A stretch of 64,000 nt of DNA from Paenibacillus sp. P25 (GTDB taxonomy: Bacteria; Bacillota; Bacilli; Paenibacillales; NBRC-103111): positions 1,054,001-1,118,000 of the forward strand of contig CP085629.1 in assembly GCA_024704175.1 (NCBI GenBank), in the 5' to 3' direction. Each line of letters starts with the position of its first letter. Position 1 is the first letter of the stretch. The translations under genes were made by a program, and so were the position numbers. The notes beneath the pieces are model-generated. The model made no database searches, was not told where the DNA came from, and saw only the letters and a list, made by a program, of their open reading frames with translations. Shown here one piece after another: positions 1 to 9,944 of the stretch.

Positions 1-2
1 TC

Positions 3-353
3 GGGTTTGCCGTCCTCGGAGGCCTGTTCTCGGAGGGGATCGATCTGCAGGGCGATCGCCTGACCGGCGTGGTCGTCGTCGGGGTGGGGTCGCCCCAGGT
101 CGGTCCCGAGAGGGATGTGATCAAGGAGTATTTCAACCGGACGGGCCGGAACGGCTTTGATTACGCGTATGTGTATCCCGGCATGAACAAAGTGCTTCAG
201 GCGGGAGGCAGGCTCATCCGTTCGGAGCAGGACAGAGGGACCCTCGTGCTGGCCGACGACCGGTACCTGCAGTCCAAATACCGGCGACTCTTTGCCGCCC
301 GATTGGCAGGATTTCCGGATTATCCAATATCGCGAACAACCCTGACAGAATGA
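3..353 (+). CDS. DinG/Rad3-type ATP-dependent DNA helicase, C-terminal fragment
   Basis: The frame is open from the window edge, so only the last ~116 residues of a superfamily 2 helicase are present. What is seen: the segment GGLFSEGIDLQGD, typical of motif V in the XPD/DinG family, and QAGGRLIRSEQDRG, the motif VI arginine-finger segment (QxxGRxIR) that contacts ATP. The family (Helicase_C_2 domain) unwinds DNA 5' to 3' and often carries an Fe-S cluster in its N-terminal half, which lies outside the window and cannot be checked. The stop codon sits inside a terminator hairpin, so this gene ends its transcript. Which DinG-like paralogue it is cannot be told from the fragment. Confidence 0.85.
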   Translation, partial: GFAVLGGLFSEGIDLQGDRLTGVVVVGVGSPQVGPERDVIKEYFNRTGRNGFDYAYVYPGMNKVLQAGGRLIRSEQDRGTLVLADDRYLQSKYRRLFAARLAGFPDYPISRTTLTE

Positions 354-367
354 TGTCAGGGTATTTA
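340..367 (+). terminator. Rho-independent terminator of the helicase gene
   Basis: A perfect 8-bp stem CCCTGACA/TGTCAGGG with a 6-nt loop is followed by TATTTAT. The loop contains the helicase stop codon. The T tract is interrupted, so strength is uncertain. Confidence 0.6.
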
Positions 368-431
368 TGTTACGATTCTGATATCAAGTAAGGAATGAAA
401 AATAATAGCGCGATTACAGGAGGGCATTTCA

Positions 432-890
432 ATGACAAATTCAGCTGTGAAAATGTTCGACTACCATGTATGGGCGAACCAAACGATGATGAACCGCTTG
501 AAAGAGCTGCCGCAGGAGCTTTACCACCGGGAGATCACAAGCGTCTTTCCTTCGATTGCCAAGGTGATGCCGCACATTTATTTTGTCGATTACGCTTGGC
601 TGGGCGTCCTGGAGGGGCAAAGCATGAAGGAGGCATTGGTCGCGGCCAGCGCCTCCAAGGAAGCGGTCGAGTCGATGCGGATCGACGAATTGGAAGTGTT
701 ATTTTCAGAGCTGTCCGAACGGTACAGAGCCGTTCTCAGCGAGCAGGAAAGCATGGAAAAGCTCATCCTGCTGGATAATCCTTATGCCGGAGTGCGGGAG
801 ATCAGCATATCCGACATCGTCCTGCAAACCGTGAACCACGGGACTTATCACCGGGGCAATATTACAGCTATGCTGCGTCAGCTCGGCTAG
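432..890 (+). CDS. DinB-family protein
   Basis: A 152-residue intact protein of the DinB/YfiT four-helix bundle fold. The three metal-binding histidines typical of the family are visible: FDYHVWAN near residue 12, a PHIYFVDYAWL segment near residue 48, and NHGTYHRGN near residue 135, where HxxxH lies on the last helix. Members are Ni/Zn-binding proteins, some acting as thiol transferases or hydrolases and many induced by DNA damage or antibiotic stress; the substrate here is unknown. The start is supported by AGGAGGG eight bases upstream. It sits alone between two terminators, so it is probably monocistronic. Confidence 0.9.
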   Translation: MTNSAVKMFDYHVWANQTMMNRLKELPQELYHREITSVFPSIAKVMPHIYFVDYAWLGVLEGQSMKEALVAASASKEAVESMRIDELEVLFSELSERYRAVLSEQESMEKLILLDNPYAGVREISISDIVLQTVNHGTYHRGNITAMLRQLG

Positions 891-949
891 CCCTCCGTCA
901 TGACGGAATATGCGCTGTACTGGTATTCGTAAGAACGTCATATGGCAGC

Positions 950-989
950 AAAAAGCCCGCCGGACGCACTTCAATTCGTGCCGGCGGGC
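950..989 (-). terminator. Rho-independent terminator for the minus-strand gene ending at 995
   Basis: GCCCGCCGG (955-963) pairs with CCGGCGGGC (981-989), with further GCAC/GTGC pairing inside. On the minus strand it is followed by five T residues (950-954). It lies six bases after the stop codon of the secreted TIM-barrel gene. Confidence 0.8.
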
Positions 990-994
990 GGCTT

Positions 995-1920
995 CTATTC
1001 GCCGATCTGCTCCCAGGTTTCCCATTGGTGAATGTTGTAGCCTTTGTAGGAAGGATGCGTCCTCAGCGTTTCGGCGGCGGTATTCAGTTCGCTCATCATC
1101 GCGGTATTCCCTTTATCGTAGAACGTGCCCGGCTCCCCGGTGTTCACCGTATCGACGGCTACGAGCACCGGGACGCCGGCGCGATCCGCCTCGCCCATTT
1201 CCACCTTCACCGAATCGGTAATGTCCTTGGCGTTATCACTGTAGGCCATCAAGGTCACCTGATCGACCAACCGCATAAGCCTATTGGACAGCGTAGTCCG
1301 GCCCCCGTGCCCGTCAGGCACGTTGAAGAACTCCAGCCATACCGGCATATCGATGCCAACGGACAGCTCCGAACCCGAATCCGCCTTCACCTGCTCCGCA
1401 AATCCGCTCACCGTATCGACCCAAAGCCCGATCACGGCGTCCGAATCCTGTCTCCACTGCGCCGTCACATAAGGCTCCACGTCCAGATGAATGCCGGCGA
1501 ACCGTTCGTCCGGCTGTGAGTTTTTATTATATTGAACGACCCAGTCAATGAATTCATACATCTTTTATTGTACTCGGGGAGTACCCAGTTCGGCGCACCG
1601 CTCATCGCCCGGACTTCAATTCCTTTGGAGCGGGCATCTTTGATGAAATTCCGGTAGCTTTCGGCGGCATAGGTAGGATCGATAAACAAATATACCCGGT
1701 TGACGCCCCGGTTCATCAGCTTCTGCAACGTACCGTCCTTGTCCTTGCCGATCACATACGGGTCCCACATCCAGGTGCCGACGACGGAGGCGTCCGAGGC
1801 GGCATGAGCTTGATTCAGTGAGCCGCCCGGCGCGGGCCAACCGAAGAGAACCTGTCCTGCAAGAAAACACCCCAGCGCCGCTTTACCTAACCGTCCCGAC
1901 CAGTTGAATCTTTGTTTCAA
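995..1920 (-). CDS. Secreted TIM-barrel (glycosidase-like) protein, frameshifted
   Basis: About 308 residues once a frame change near 1563 is bridged. It starts at TTG (1920), chosen because AAGGAG lies 8 bases upstream; it begins KQRFNWSGRLGKAAL and carries a signal peptide ending AHA|AS near residue 40. The mature part runs VVGTWMWDP, YLFIDPTY, FIKDARSKGIEVRAM and, after the break, AGIHLDVEPY, LSVGIDMPVW, DQVTLMAYSDN and GVPVLVAVDT. These read as successive beta strands of a barrel, and HLDVEPY resembles the acidic catalytic strand of GH18/GH-like enzymes. No specific family was recognised. Activity on an extracellular polysaccharide is inferred only. It is divergent from fadF and has its own terminator. 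Confidence 0.7.
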
Positions 1921-2198
1921 TGTCACTTCTCCTTCATTTGTGCTTAAGGCATGAGCCCCAATAACAAGGATACGAGGAAAATTCTTGAAATGAAAGGCTT
2001 GTCGCAAAATATACATATTTAGATTTTGTTGACGGAGGATCCGCGTATCATGCGGCTGTCCGATGTCGGAAATGAGAATGCTTTCTTCGGTTGTTAAATA
2101 TAAATAAAACGTACCGCCCGAGGTTCCGCAAGTGTTCGCAGACGAGCTTCCCGCCTGAATCGCCAATTTCGGCAGGAATGGAAAGGACGGATGACCGG

Positions 2199-4351
2199 AT
2201 GATGTGGCAGATTGTGAATCTCCTCCTCTTTTTGGCGGCGACCGGATACGCTTTGGTCTTATTCGGCAGAGCGGTGTACCACCGTTATTGGTATATGAAG
2301 CTGGGGCGACCCTATGATTTCCGGGGTCACGGCAAAGAGCGGCTGAAGGGCTTCGCGGCGGAGGTATTCGGGCAGACGAAGCCGCTGAACGACAAAAAAA
2401 GCGGCGTCATGCACATCGTGCTCTTTTATGGCTTTATTATCCTGCAGTTCGGGGCGCTGGATCTGATCGTCAAAGGGCTCCGCGGCGGCGTTCAGCCGGG
2501 CGTCCCCGGGTATGAACTGTTCGGCCTGCTGCAGGAGCTGACCGTATTCGCCGTTCTTGCTGCGATAGGGTATGCGGCTTTCCGCCGCTACGTTGAACGG
2601 TCGCCCCGGCTGAAGAGGGGCTGGAAGCCCGGCATCGTCGTCATTTTGATCGCCGGCCTTATGCTGTCCGTCCTGTTGTCGCTGGCGTTTGAAAGGATAT
2701 GGATGGAAATGCCCGCCAGCCTCTTCGCGCCGATCTCCTCCCTGCTCGCCGCCGGGCTCAAGGGGCTCTCCCCGCAGCTGGCCGCAGCCTTTACGTATGC
2801 TGGTGGCTTCATCTCCTGATTCTGCTGGTCTTTCTCGTTTATATCCCGCAGTCAAAGCACTTTCATCTCCTCACGGCTCCGGTGAATCTGTGGTTTCGCC
2901 GGAAAGAGCCCCCGGGGCGTCTCAAGAAGCTGGACCTGGAAGACGAGTCGGCGGAGTCGTTCGGCGCCGGCCGGATCGAGGATTTCACGCAGAAGCAGAT
3001 GCTGGATTTCTATGCCTGCGTGGAGTGCGGACGCTGCACGAATGTATGTCCCGCGTCGAATACCGGCAAAGCGCTTTCGCCGATGCATCTGATCGTCAAG
3101 CTGCGCGATCACCTGATCGACAAGGGCGCGCCGTTACAAGCAAATCGCCGTGGATGCCGGCATACTTCTTCCCGCCGGCGGGACGCGTGCATGCGGTTTC
3201 GGGAGAAGCGCCTCAGCTGCGGTGGGAGACGGATGCGGTGACGGATATCCGCCCGACGCTGAGCTGGCAGCAGGCTTCCTGGAAGACCCGGGAGCGACCG
3301 GCGGAGGAAACGGAGCTGCTCGGCGGCGTTATGACGGAGGAGGAAATCTGGTCCTGCACTACGTGCCGCAACTGCGAGGAGATGTGCCCGGTGGGCAACG
3401 AGCATGTCGATAAAATCGTCGACCTGCGGCGGCATTTGGTATTGATGCAGGGAAGTGTGCCGCATGGCGGCCAGCGGGCCATGCAAAATATCGAGCGGCA
3501 GGGCAACCCCTGGGGGCTCAGCCGGAATGACCGGGCGTTGTGGACGGATGAAACCCTTGGCATTCCGGTGCCGACGGTGAAGGAAAACCCGGATTTTGAG
3601 TATTTGTTTTTTGTCGGATCGATGGGCTCGTACGATCTTCGCAGCCGCAAGGTATCGCGGGCGCTCGTAAAGGTCGCTGCATGAAGCAGGGGTCAGCTTC
3701 GCCATTCTCGGCAGCGAGGAGCGGGGTTCCGGCGACACGCCTCGCCGGCTCGGAAATGAACTCTTATTCCAGCGGCTGTGTGCCGAGAATATCACGCTAT
3801 TCCGGAAGTACCGCGTGAAGAAAATCGTGACCGCTTGTCCGCATACGTATAACACACTGAAGAACGAGTATCCGGACTTCGGCATGAAAGACGTGGAGGT
3901 GCTTCACCATACCGAGCCGCTTGACCGGCTTGTAAGCTCCGGCAGACTTAAGCCGCGCGGCGAGGTGAAGGAGCGGATCACCTACCATGATTCGTGTTAT
4001 CTGGGGCGCTACAACGGCGTTTACGATCCGCCCCGCCGCGTGCTGCGGGCCATTCCCGGCGTCGAGCTGGCGGAGATGGAGCGTTCCCGGGATAACGGGA
4101 TGTGCTGCGGGGCCGGCGGCGGCCTGATGTGGATGGAAGAGACGGCGGGCAAACGGGTGAACCTGGCGCGGACCGAGCAAGCGCTGGAGCTCCGTCCGAC
4201 GGTCATCGCAAGCGCCTGCCCGTACTGCTTAACGATGATGGAGGACGGCACGAAGCTGAAGGAGGTGGAGGTCGGGGTGAAGGCGAGAGATGTTGCTGAA
4301 CTTTTGGAGCAGTCCGTCTTCGGCTTCGGCGGCACCGGTAACCGGTCATAA
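2199..4351 (+). CDS. fadF: FadF-like membrane Fe-S oxidoreductase of beta-oxidation, frameshifted
   Basis: About 717 residues in total, close to the length of Bacillus FadF (YwjF). Domains in order: five or six N-terminal membrane helices resembling the nitrate-reductase gamma subunit (2199-2880), a first 4Fe-4S motif CVECGRCTNVCP (near 3018), a second CTTCRNCEEMCPVGN (near 3358), then heterodisulfide-reductase-type CCG regions with GSMGSYDLRSRKVSR, YHDSCYLGRYNGVYD and NGMCCGAGGG. Frame changes are needed near 2800, 3133 and 3679. FadF is thought to pass electrons from acyl-CoA dehydrogenase to the membrane quinone pool. Start 2199 (or 2178) was chosen from AAAGGA upstream. It heads a run of fad genes, 25 bases before fadN. 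Confidence 0.85.
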
Positions 4352-4376
4352 AAATGGGATACGGAGGGAAAATGGC

Positions 4377-6772
4377 ATGATGAGATCGATACGCAAGGCG
4401 GCGGTCATCGGGTCCGGCGTCATGGGCTCCGGCATCGCCGCCCACCTGGCAAATGTCGGCATTCCCGTGCTTCTGCTCGACATCGTTCCGGCAGCGCTGA
4501 CCTATGAGGAAGCGGCCAAAGGATACACGTTGGAGCATCCGGCGGTCCGAAACCGTTATGCCGCTCAGGCCCTGGCCAGGCTCAAACAGACGAAGCCGTC
4601 CCCGCTCTATGACGAAGCCTTCGCGGAGCGGATTACGCCGGGGAACCTGGAGGATCATCTGGCGCAAATCGCGGACGTCGACTGGGTGATTGAAGTGATT
4701 GTGGAAAATCTGGAAGCGAAGAAGCAGCTCTTGCGCAGGGTGGAAGCCCACTGGAAACCAGGCACTGTCGTCAGCTCGAACACGTCCGGAATTTCGATTC
4801 ATGCCATGGCAGGTGGGCTGGGGAGGCGTTCAAGAAGCATTTTCTCGGTACCCATTTTTTCAACCCGCCGCGCTATATGAAGTCGCTGGAGATCGTTCCG
4901 GGCGAAACGACGGATCCTGCACTGATCCGCGAGATGAAGGAATTTTGCGAGAAGCGGCTCGGCAAAGGGGTCGTTGTCGCCAAGGATACGCCGAACTTCA
5001 TTGCCAACCGGATCGGGACATACGGGTCGCTCGTGACGCTGCAGGAGATGCGGCGGAAGGGCTATACCGTGGAAGAGGTGGACGCCGTAACCGGCCCGGC
5101 GCTGGGCCGCCCGAAGAGCGCGACGTTCCGGACCCTGGACCTGGTGGGAATCGATACGTTCGTGCATGTGGCAAATAATGTATACGAGCAGGTGACGGAG
5201 CCGGAGGAGAAAGCCGTCTTCGCCGTGCCGGATGTGCTGCGGGACATGGTAGAGAAAGGCTGGCTGGGCGAAAAGTCGGGGCAGGGCTTTTATCGGAAGA
5301 AGAAGGGGCCGGAGGGCAGCGAGATTCTAGCGCTGGATTTGGCTTCCATGGAATACCGGCCGCAGAAGAAGACGGCCTCCGCCTCGCTGGAAGCAGCGAA
5401 GCTGGCGAAGGGCGCGGAGGCGAAGACGAAAGCGCTGCTCGGGGCGGGCGACCGGTATTCGGAGCTCGCTTGGAACATTTTGAAGAAAGTGGTTGTCTAT
5501 TCGGCGACCAAACTGGATGGAATCGCGGATTCCATCCGTGACATCGACGAGGCCATGAAATGGGGCTTCGGCTGGGAGCTCGGACCGTTTGAGACGTGGG
5601 ACGCTATCGGTCTGGTGAAATCGGTGCAGCGGATGGAGGCGGAGGGACTCGCGGTTCCGGGCTGGGTGAAGGACTGGATCGCGCAGGGAAACACGTCCTT
5701 CTACCGGAAGCGGGAGGGCGTCACCTTGTATGTACAGAGCGGGCGGTATAAGGAGCTGGAGACGCCGCCGGAGGAGATTTCGCTGAGGTCGCTAAAGGAG
5801 CGCGGCAGGACTGTAAAATCCAACAGCGGCGCAAGCTTGATCGATATCGGGGACGGCGTGGCCTGTCTGGAATTTCATTCCCCGAACAATGCGATCGGTG
5901 CCGATATTCTGGTCATGATCCAGCAGAGCCTCAGCGAGGTACGCACTCATTTCGACGGCCTTGTCATCGCGAATCAAGGGAAAAATTTCTGCGTAGGCGC
6001 GAACCTGATGATACTGCTGATGGAGGCGCAGGACGAGGAATGGGACGAAATCGATGGGATTATCCGGCAGTTCCAGCAGACGATGTACCGGTTGAAGCGG
6101 TTTGAGAAGCCGGTCGTTGCGGCCCCGCACCGCATGACGCTGGGCGGCGGCGTCGAGGCATGTCTGCCCGCGGATCGGATCGTAGCGGCCGCGGAGACGT
6201 ACTTCGGCCTGGTGGAGGTCGGCGTCGGACTGATTCCGGCCGGCGGCGGGTGCAAGGAGCTCGCGCTCCGCGTTAGCCGTGCGGTGCGGCACCCGGACGC
6301 CGATCTGCAGCCTTATTTGAACCAGGCGTTTGAAACCGTCGGCATGGCCAAGGTTTCCACCAGCGGGCATGATGCGAAGAGGCTTGGACTGCTGAGTCCG
6401 AACGACCGCATCATCGTGAATCAGGATCACCTGATCCACGAGGCGAAGCAGGCCGTTCTTCGTATGGCACGGGACGGCTACGAGCCGGTTCCTGAGGAGA
6501 AGATCCGCGTAGCCGGGGCCGAAGGCAAGGCCGTCCTGCAGCTAGGGGCGTATACGATGAGGCAGGGCGGGTATATCAGCGACCATGACGTGAAGATAGC
6601 CGGGAAGCTGGCCCATGTGCTGGCCGGGGGCGATGTGCCTGCAGGGTCGCTTGTGACCGAGCAATATTTGCTGGACCTCGAGCGTGAAGCGTTCCTCAGC
6701 CTCTGCGGCGAGCCGAAGACGCAGCGGCGCATGCAGCATATGCTGTCCAAAGGCAAGGCGCTGCGCAACTAA
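4377..6772 (+). CDS. fadN: FadN: 3-hydroxyacyl-CoA dehydrogenase/enoyl-CoA hydratase, frameshifted
   Basis: About 798 residues, matching Bacillus FadN (~790). The N-terminal NAD-binding Rossmann motif is [15 protein letters not shown] (residues 8-22). The hydroxyacyl-CoA dehydrogenase core follows, with [10 protein letters not shown] and [10 protein letters not shown], then a C-terminal crotonase domain with [26 protein letters not shown] and [15 protein letters not shown], which carries the catalytic acidic residue region. A single base appears missing near 4828, between AMAGGLG and [10 protein letters not shown]. It catalyses the hydration and NAD-dependent oxidation steps of fatty-acid beta-oxidation in the cytoplasm. 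The start has GGAGGG 8 bases upstream; ATG 4380 is an alternative. It is followed by fadA after 14 bases, so one operon is likely. Confidence 0.9.
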
Positions 6773-6786
6773 GAAGGAGAGAGGTG

Positions 6787-7977
6787 ATGGCCATGAGGGA
6801 AGCTGTGATCGTCTCCGCCGTCCGGACCGCGGTCGGCCGGGCGAAGAAGGGAAGCCTGGCGCAAACCCGGGCGGAGGATTTGGGCAGGGCGGTGCTCGAA
6901 GCCGCCATCGAGCGGACTCCGGGTCTCAAGAAGGACGACGTGGAGGACGTCATCATCGGTCGCGCCATGCCGGAGGGCGAACAGGGGCTGAACTTCGCCC
7001 GTATCATGTCCATGTACGCCGGCTTTCCGTCAACCGTGCCGGCTTTGACCGTCAACCGTTTCTGCTCGTCGGGACTGCAGTCGATCGCTTTTGCAGCGGA
7101 GCGGATCATGGCAGGAGCGGCGGACGTTATTATTGCAGGCGGCGTCGAGAGCATGAGCCATGTGCCGATGACCGGGTTCAAGCCCTCGCCTCATCCGAAG
7201 ATCGTAGAGCAAATGCCCGAGATCTATATTGCGATGGGGCATACGGCCGAGAATGTGGCGGAGCGGTTCGGCGTCACGCGGGAAGACCAGGACCGGTTCG
7301 CCGTTCGTTCGCATGCGAAGGCGGCGGCGGCCTGCAGCCCAAGGGAAGTTTCGCGAGGAAATCGTGCCGGTCCCGGTCGAATGGAAGCAGGTGGACGACA
7401 AGGGGCGAATCAGCACGCGTTCGTTCGTCTTCGATGCGGACGAAAGCATCCGTCCCGATACAACGCTCGAGGTGCTGGGCAAGCTGAAGCCCGCCTTCAA
7501 GCTGCACGGGACGGTGACGGCAGGCAATGCTTCCCCGATGAACGATGGGGCGGCCGCCATAGTCGTCATGAGCCGGGAGCGGGCTGACGCGCTTGGCCTG
7601 AAGCCGTTTGCGACATTCCGCTCGTTCGCCCTGGCCGGCGTCGATCCGGAGATCATGGGTGTGGGTCCCGTCGAAGCGATTCCGAAGGCCTTGCGGATGG
7701 CGGGGATTAACGCCGAAAGCGTCGATTTGTTCGAGATTAACGAGGCGTTCGCCTCCCAATGCGTACACGTGATCCGGCGGCTGGGGCTGGACGAGGAGCG
7801 GGTCAATGTGAACGGCGGAGCGATCGCACTGGGTCATCCGCTGGGGTGTACTGGCACCAAGCTGACGGTTTCGCTCATCCATGAGCTTCGCCGCCGGGGC
7901 GGGGAACCGGGGTCGTCTCGATGTGCATCGGCGGCGGCATGGGGGCGGCCGGCGTGTTCGAAGTCCATGCTCCATAA
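6787..7977 (+). CDS. fadA: FadA: acetyl-CoA C-acyltransferase (thiolase), frameshifted
   Basis: About 396 residues, the usual thiolase length. Hallmarks seen: [11 protein letters not shown] with the nucleophilic cysteine near residue 92, [11 protein letters not shown], the C-terminal NEAFASQ, the catalytic histidine segment [14 protein letters not shown], and [11 protein letters not shown] with the second active-site cysteine. Frame changes are needed near 7338 (after AKAAAA) and near 7905 (after ELRRRGG). It cleaves 3-ketoacyl-CoA with CoA to release acetyl-CoA, the last step of the cycle started by FadE and FadN. ATG 6787 is preferred because AAGGAG lies 7 bases upstream; ATG 6793 would be too distant. 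fadE follows after a 53-base gap. Confidence 0.9.
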
Positions 7978-8030
7978 GGCGGCAAAGGGGCCACAGGCGG
8001 AACGTCCAAACGAAAAGGAGCGTGGGAAGC

Positions 8031-9824
8031 ATGAGCAAACCGGTCGGCGGCAGCTTTATTATCGACGATATCGATTATAACCTTGTGGTTACGCCGGAGG
8101 ATTTCACGGAAGAGCACCGGATGATCGCTCAGACAACGGAAGATTTTGTGGCCGGAGATATTGTCCCCCATGACGAGGAGATCGAAAAGCTGGATTACGA
8201 GTTAACCGTCCGTTTGCTGCGCAAAGCCGGCGAGCTCGGTCTTCTTGGAGCGGATGTACCGGAGCCCTACGGCGGGCTTGGGCTCGATAAGGTGAGCTCG
8301 ACGCTGATCAGCGAGAAGCTGACGCCGGCGTCGTCGTTCGCGCTGTCCGTCGGGGCGCATGTCGGTATCGGTACGCTTCCGATCGTCTATTTCGGTACGG
8401 AGGAGCAGAAGCGCAAATATTTGCCCTTGCTCGCGTCCGGCGAGAAGATCGCCGCCTACTGCCTGACGGAGCCTTCCTCCGGCTCCGATGCGCTCGGCGC
8501 CAAGACGACCGCCATACGGTCGGACGACGGCACTTATTATACGCTGAACGGGACGAAGCAGTTCATCACGAACGCCGGCTTCGCCGATGTGTTCATTGTT
8601 TATGCCAAGGCGGGCGGAACGGACTTCAGCACGTTCATCGTCGAACGGACGATGGAGGGCGTGAGCGTCGGCCCGGAGGAGAAGAAGATGGGAATCAAAG
8701 GCTCCTCCACCCGGCCCCTGATCCTTGAAGACGTGAAGGTACCGGCGGAGAACCTGCTGTGGGAAACCGGCAAAGGCCATCTGATCGCCTTCAATATTTT
8801 GAATATCGGGCGCTTCAAGCTGGCGGCGGGTCGCCTCGGCGGCTGCAAGGATGCGATCGGCTATGCGGCCAAATATGCGAACGAGCGCAGCCAATTCGGC
8901 CGGAAAATCTCTTCCTTCCCGCTGATCGGAGCGAAGCTGGCGGAGATGAATACCCGTACCTTCGTACTGGAAAGCATGGTATACCGGACGGCAGGGCTCT
9001 TTGACGAAGGACTTGCCGATGTCGATTACGAAAGCCCGAATGTCGGCTACCAGTCGGCCAAGGCGATCGCCGAATATGCGCTGGAGTGCTCGATCAATAA
9101 AGTGTTCGGCTCCGAAACGCTGGACGCGGTGATCGACGAAGGCCTGCAAATACATGGGGGCTACGGCTTCATTCAGGAATACCGGATCGAGCGGATGTAC
9201 CGCGATTCCCGGATCAACCGGATCTTCGAAGGAACGAACGAGATCAACCGGTCGCTGATTCCGGGAACGCTGGTCAAGCGCGCTTTGAAGGGCGAGCTGC
9301 CTTTGATGGAAAAGGCGAGGGCGCTGCAGTCCGACCTGCTGTCGCTGGTGCCTGGTCAACACTTCGAAGGGACATTGGAGCAGGAAACGCATCTTCTCGC
9401 GATGGCGAAGAAAATCTTCCTTCTGGTCGGCGCGCAGGCCGTGCAGAAATACCAGACGAAGCTGGAGCAGGAGCAGGAAGTTTTAAGCCATTTGGCGGAT
9501 ATGCTGATTTCCGTCTATGCGATGGAGAGCGCGCTGCTGCGGACAAGGAAGCTTATAGACCGCAGCGGGGAAGCGAAGGCGAAGAATGCTGCAGACATGA
9601 CCTCTGTATTCGTGCATGAAACGATGGACCGGATCGAGGACTGGGCGAAGGAGTCGCTGGCCGCGCTGGAGTCGGGCGATATGCTGCGGACGCAGCTGTC
9701 GGTGTTGAAGAAGCTGACCCGGAGGACGCCCGTGAACCGCATCGAAATCAAGCGCCGTATCGCCGCCCGTGTCGTCGAAGCTGAAAGATATGTTCTTTCA
9801 CAGATACTCCAGGGGCTGGAATGA
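8031..9824 (+). CDS. fadE: FadE: acyl-CoA dehydrogenase
   Basis: An intact 597-residue protein, the length of the long FadE-type acyl-CoA dehydrogenases of Bacillales. FAD/substrate-contact motifs are present: AYCLTEPSSGSDA (acyl-CoA dehydrogenase signature 1), TLNGTKQFITNAGFAD, and the C-terminal QIHGGYGFIQEYRIERMYRD signature followed by IFEGTNEIN, whose glutamate is in the catalytic-base position. About 190 extra C-terminal residues form the helical extension seen in this subgroup. It performs the first, FAD-dependent dehydrogenation of fatty acyl-CoA, probably delivering electrons through FadF encoded at the head of the same gene run. The start has AAAAGGAG upstream. No terminator is obvious after the stop. 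Confidence 0.93.
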   Translation: MSKPVGGSFIIDDIDYNLVVTPEDFTEEHRMIAQTTEDFVAGDIVPHDEEIEKLDYELTVRLLRKAGELGLLGADVPEPYGGLGLDKVSSTLISEKLTPASSFALSVGAHVGIGTLPIVYFGTEEQKRKYLPLLASGEKIAAYCLTEPSSGSDALGAKTTAIRSDDGTYYTLNGTKQFITNAGFADVFIVYAKAGGTDFSTFIVERTMEGVSVGPEEKKMGIKGSSTRPLILEDVKVPAENLLWETGKGHLIAFNILNIGRFKLAAGRLGGCKDAIGYAAKYANERSQFGRKISSFPLIGAKLAEMNTRTFVLESMVYRTAGLFDEGLADVDYESPNVGYQSAKAIAEYALECSINKVFGSETLDAVIDEGLQIHGGYGFIQEYRIERMYRDSRINRIFEGTNEINRSLIPGTLVKRALKGELPLMEKARALQSDLLSLVPGQHFEGTLEQETHLLAMAKKIFLLVGAQAVQKYQTKLEQEQEVLSHLADMLISVYAMESALLRTRKLIDRSGEAKAKNAADMTSVFVHETMDRIEDWAKESLAALESGDMLRTQLSVLKKLTRRTPVNRIEIKRRIAARVVEAERYVLSQILQGLE

Positions 9825-9944
9825 ATTTTGAACAAAAACAGATGAATTTCCGATATTACCCGGAGCCGGCGTTCAAGGTATGATCGAATGGACCGAAGGT
9901 AAGGTGCATTCCGCGTCCATTCCCAGAACGAAAGAGGCGAGGGC

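Noticed and set aside
8202..9392. Long minus-strand ORF opposite fadE
   Set aside because: It is a GC-rich shadow frame of an intact, well-recognised gene.
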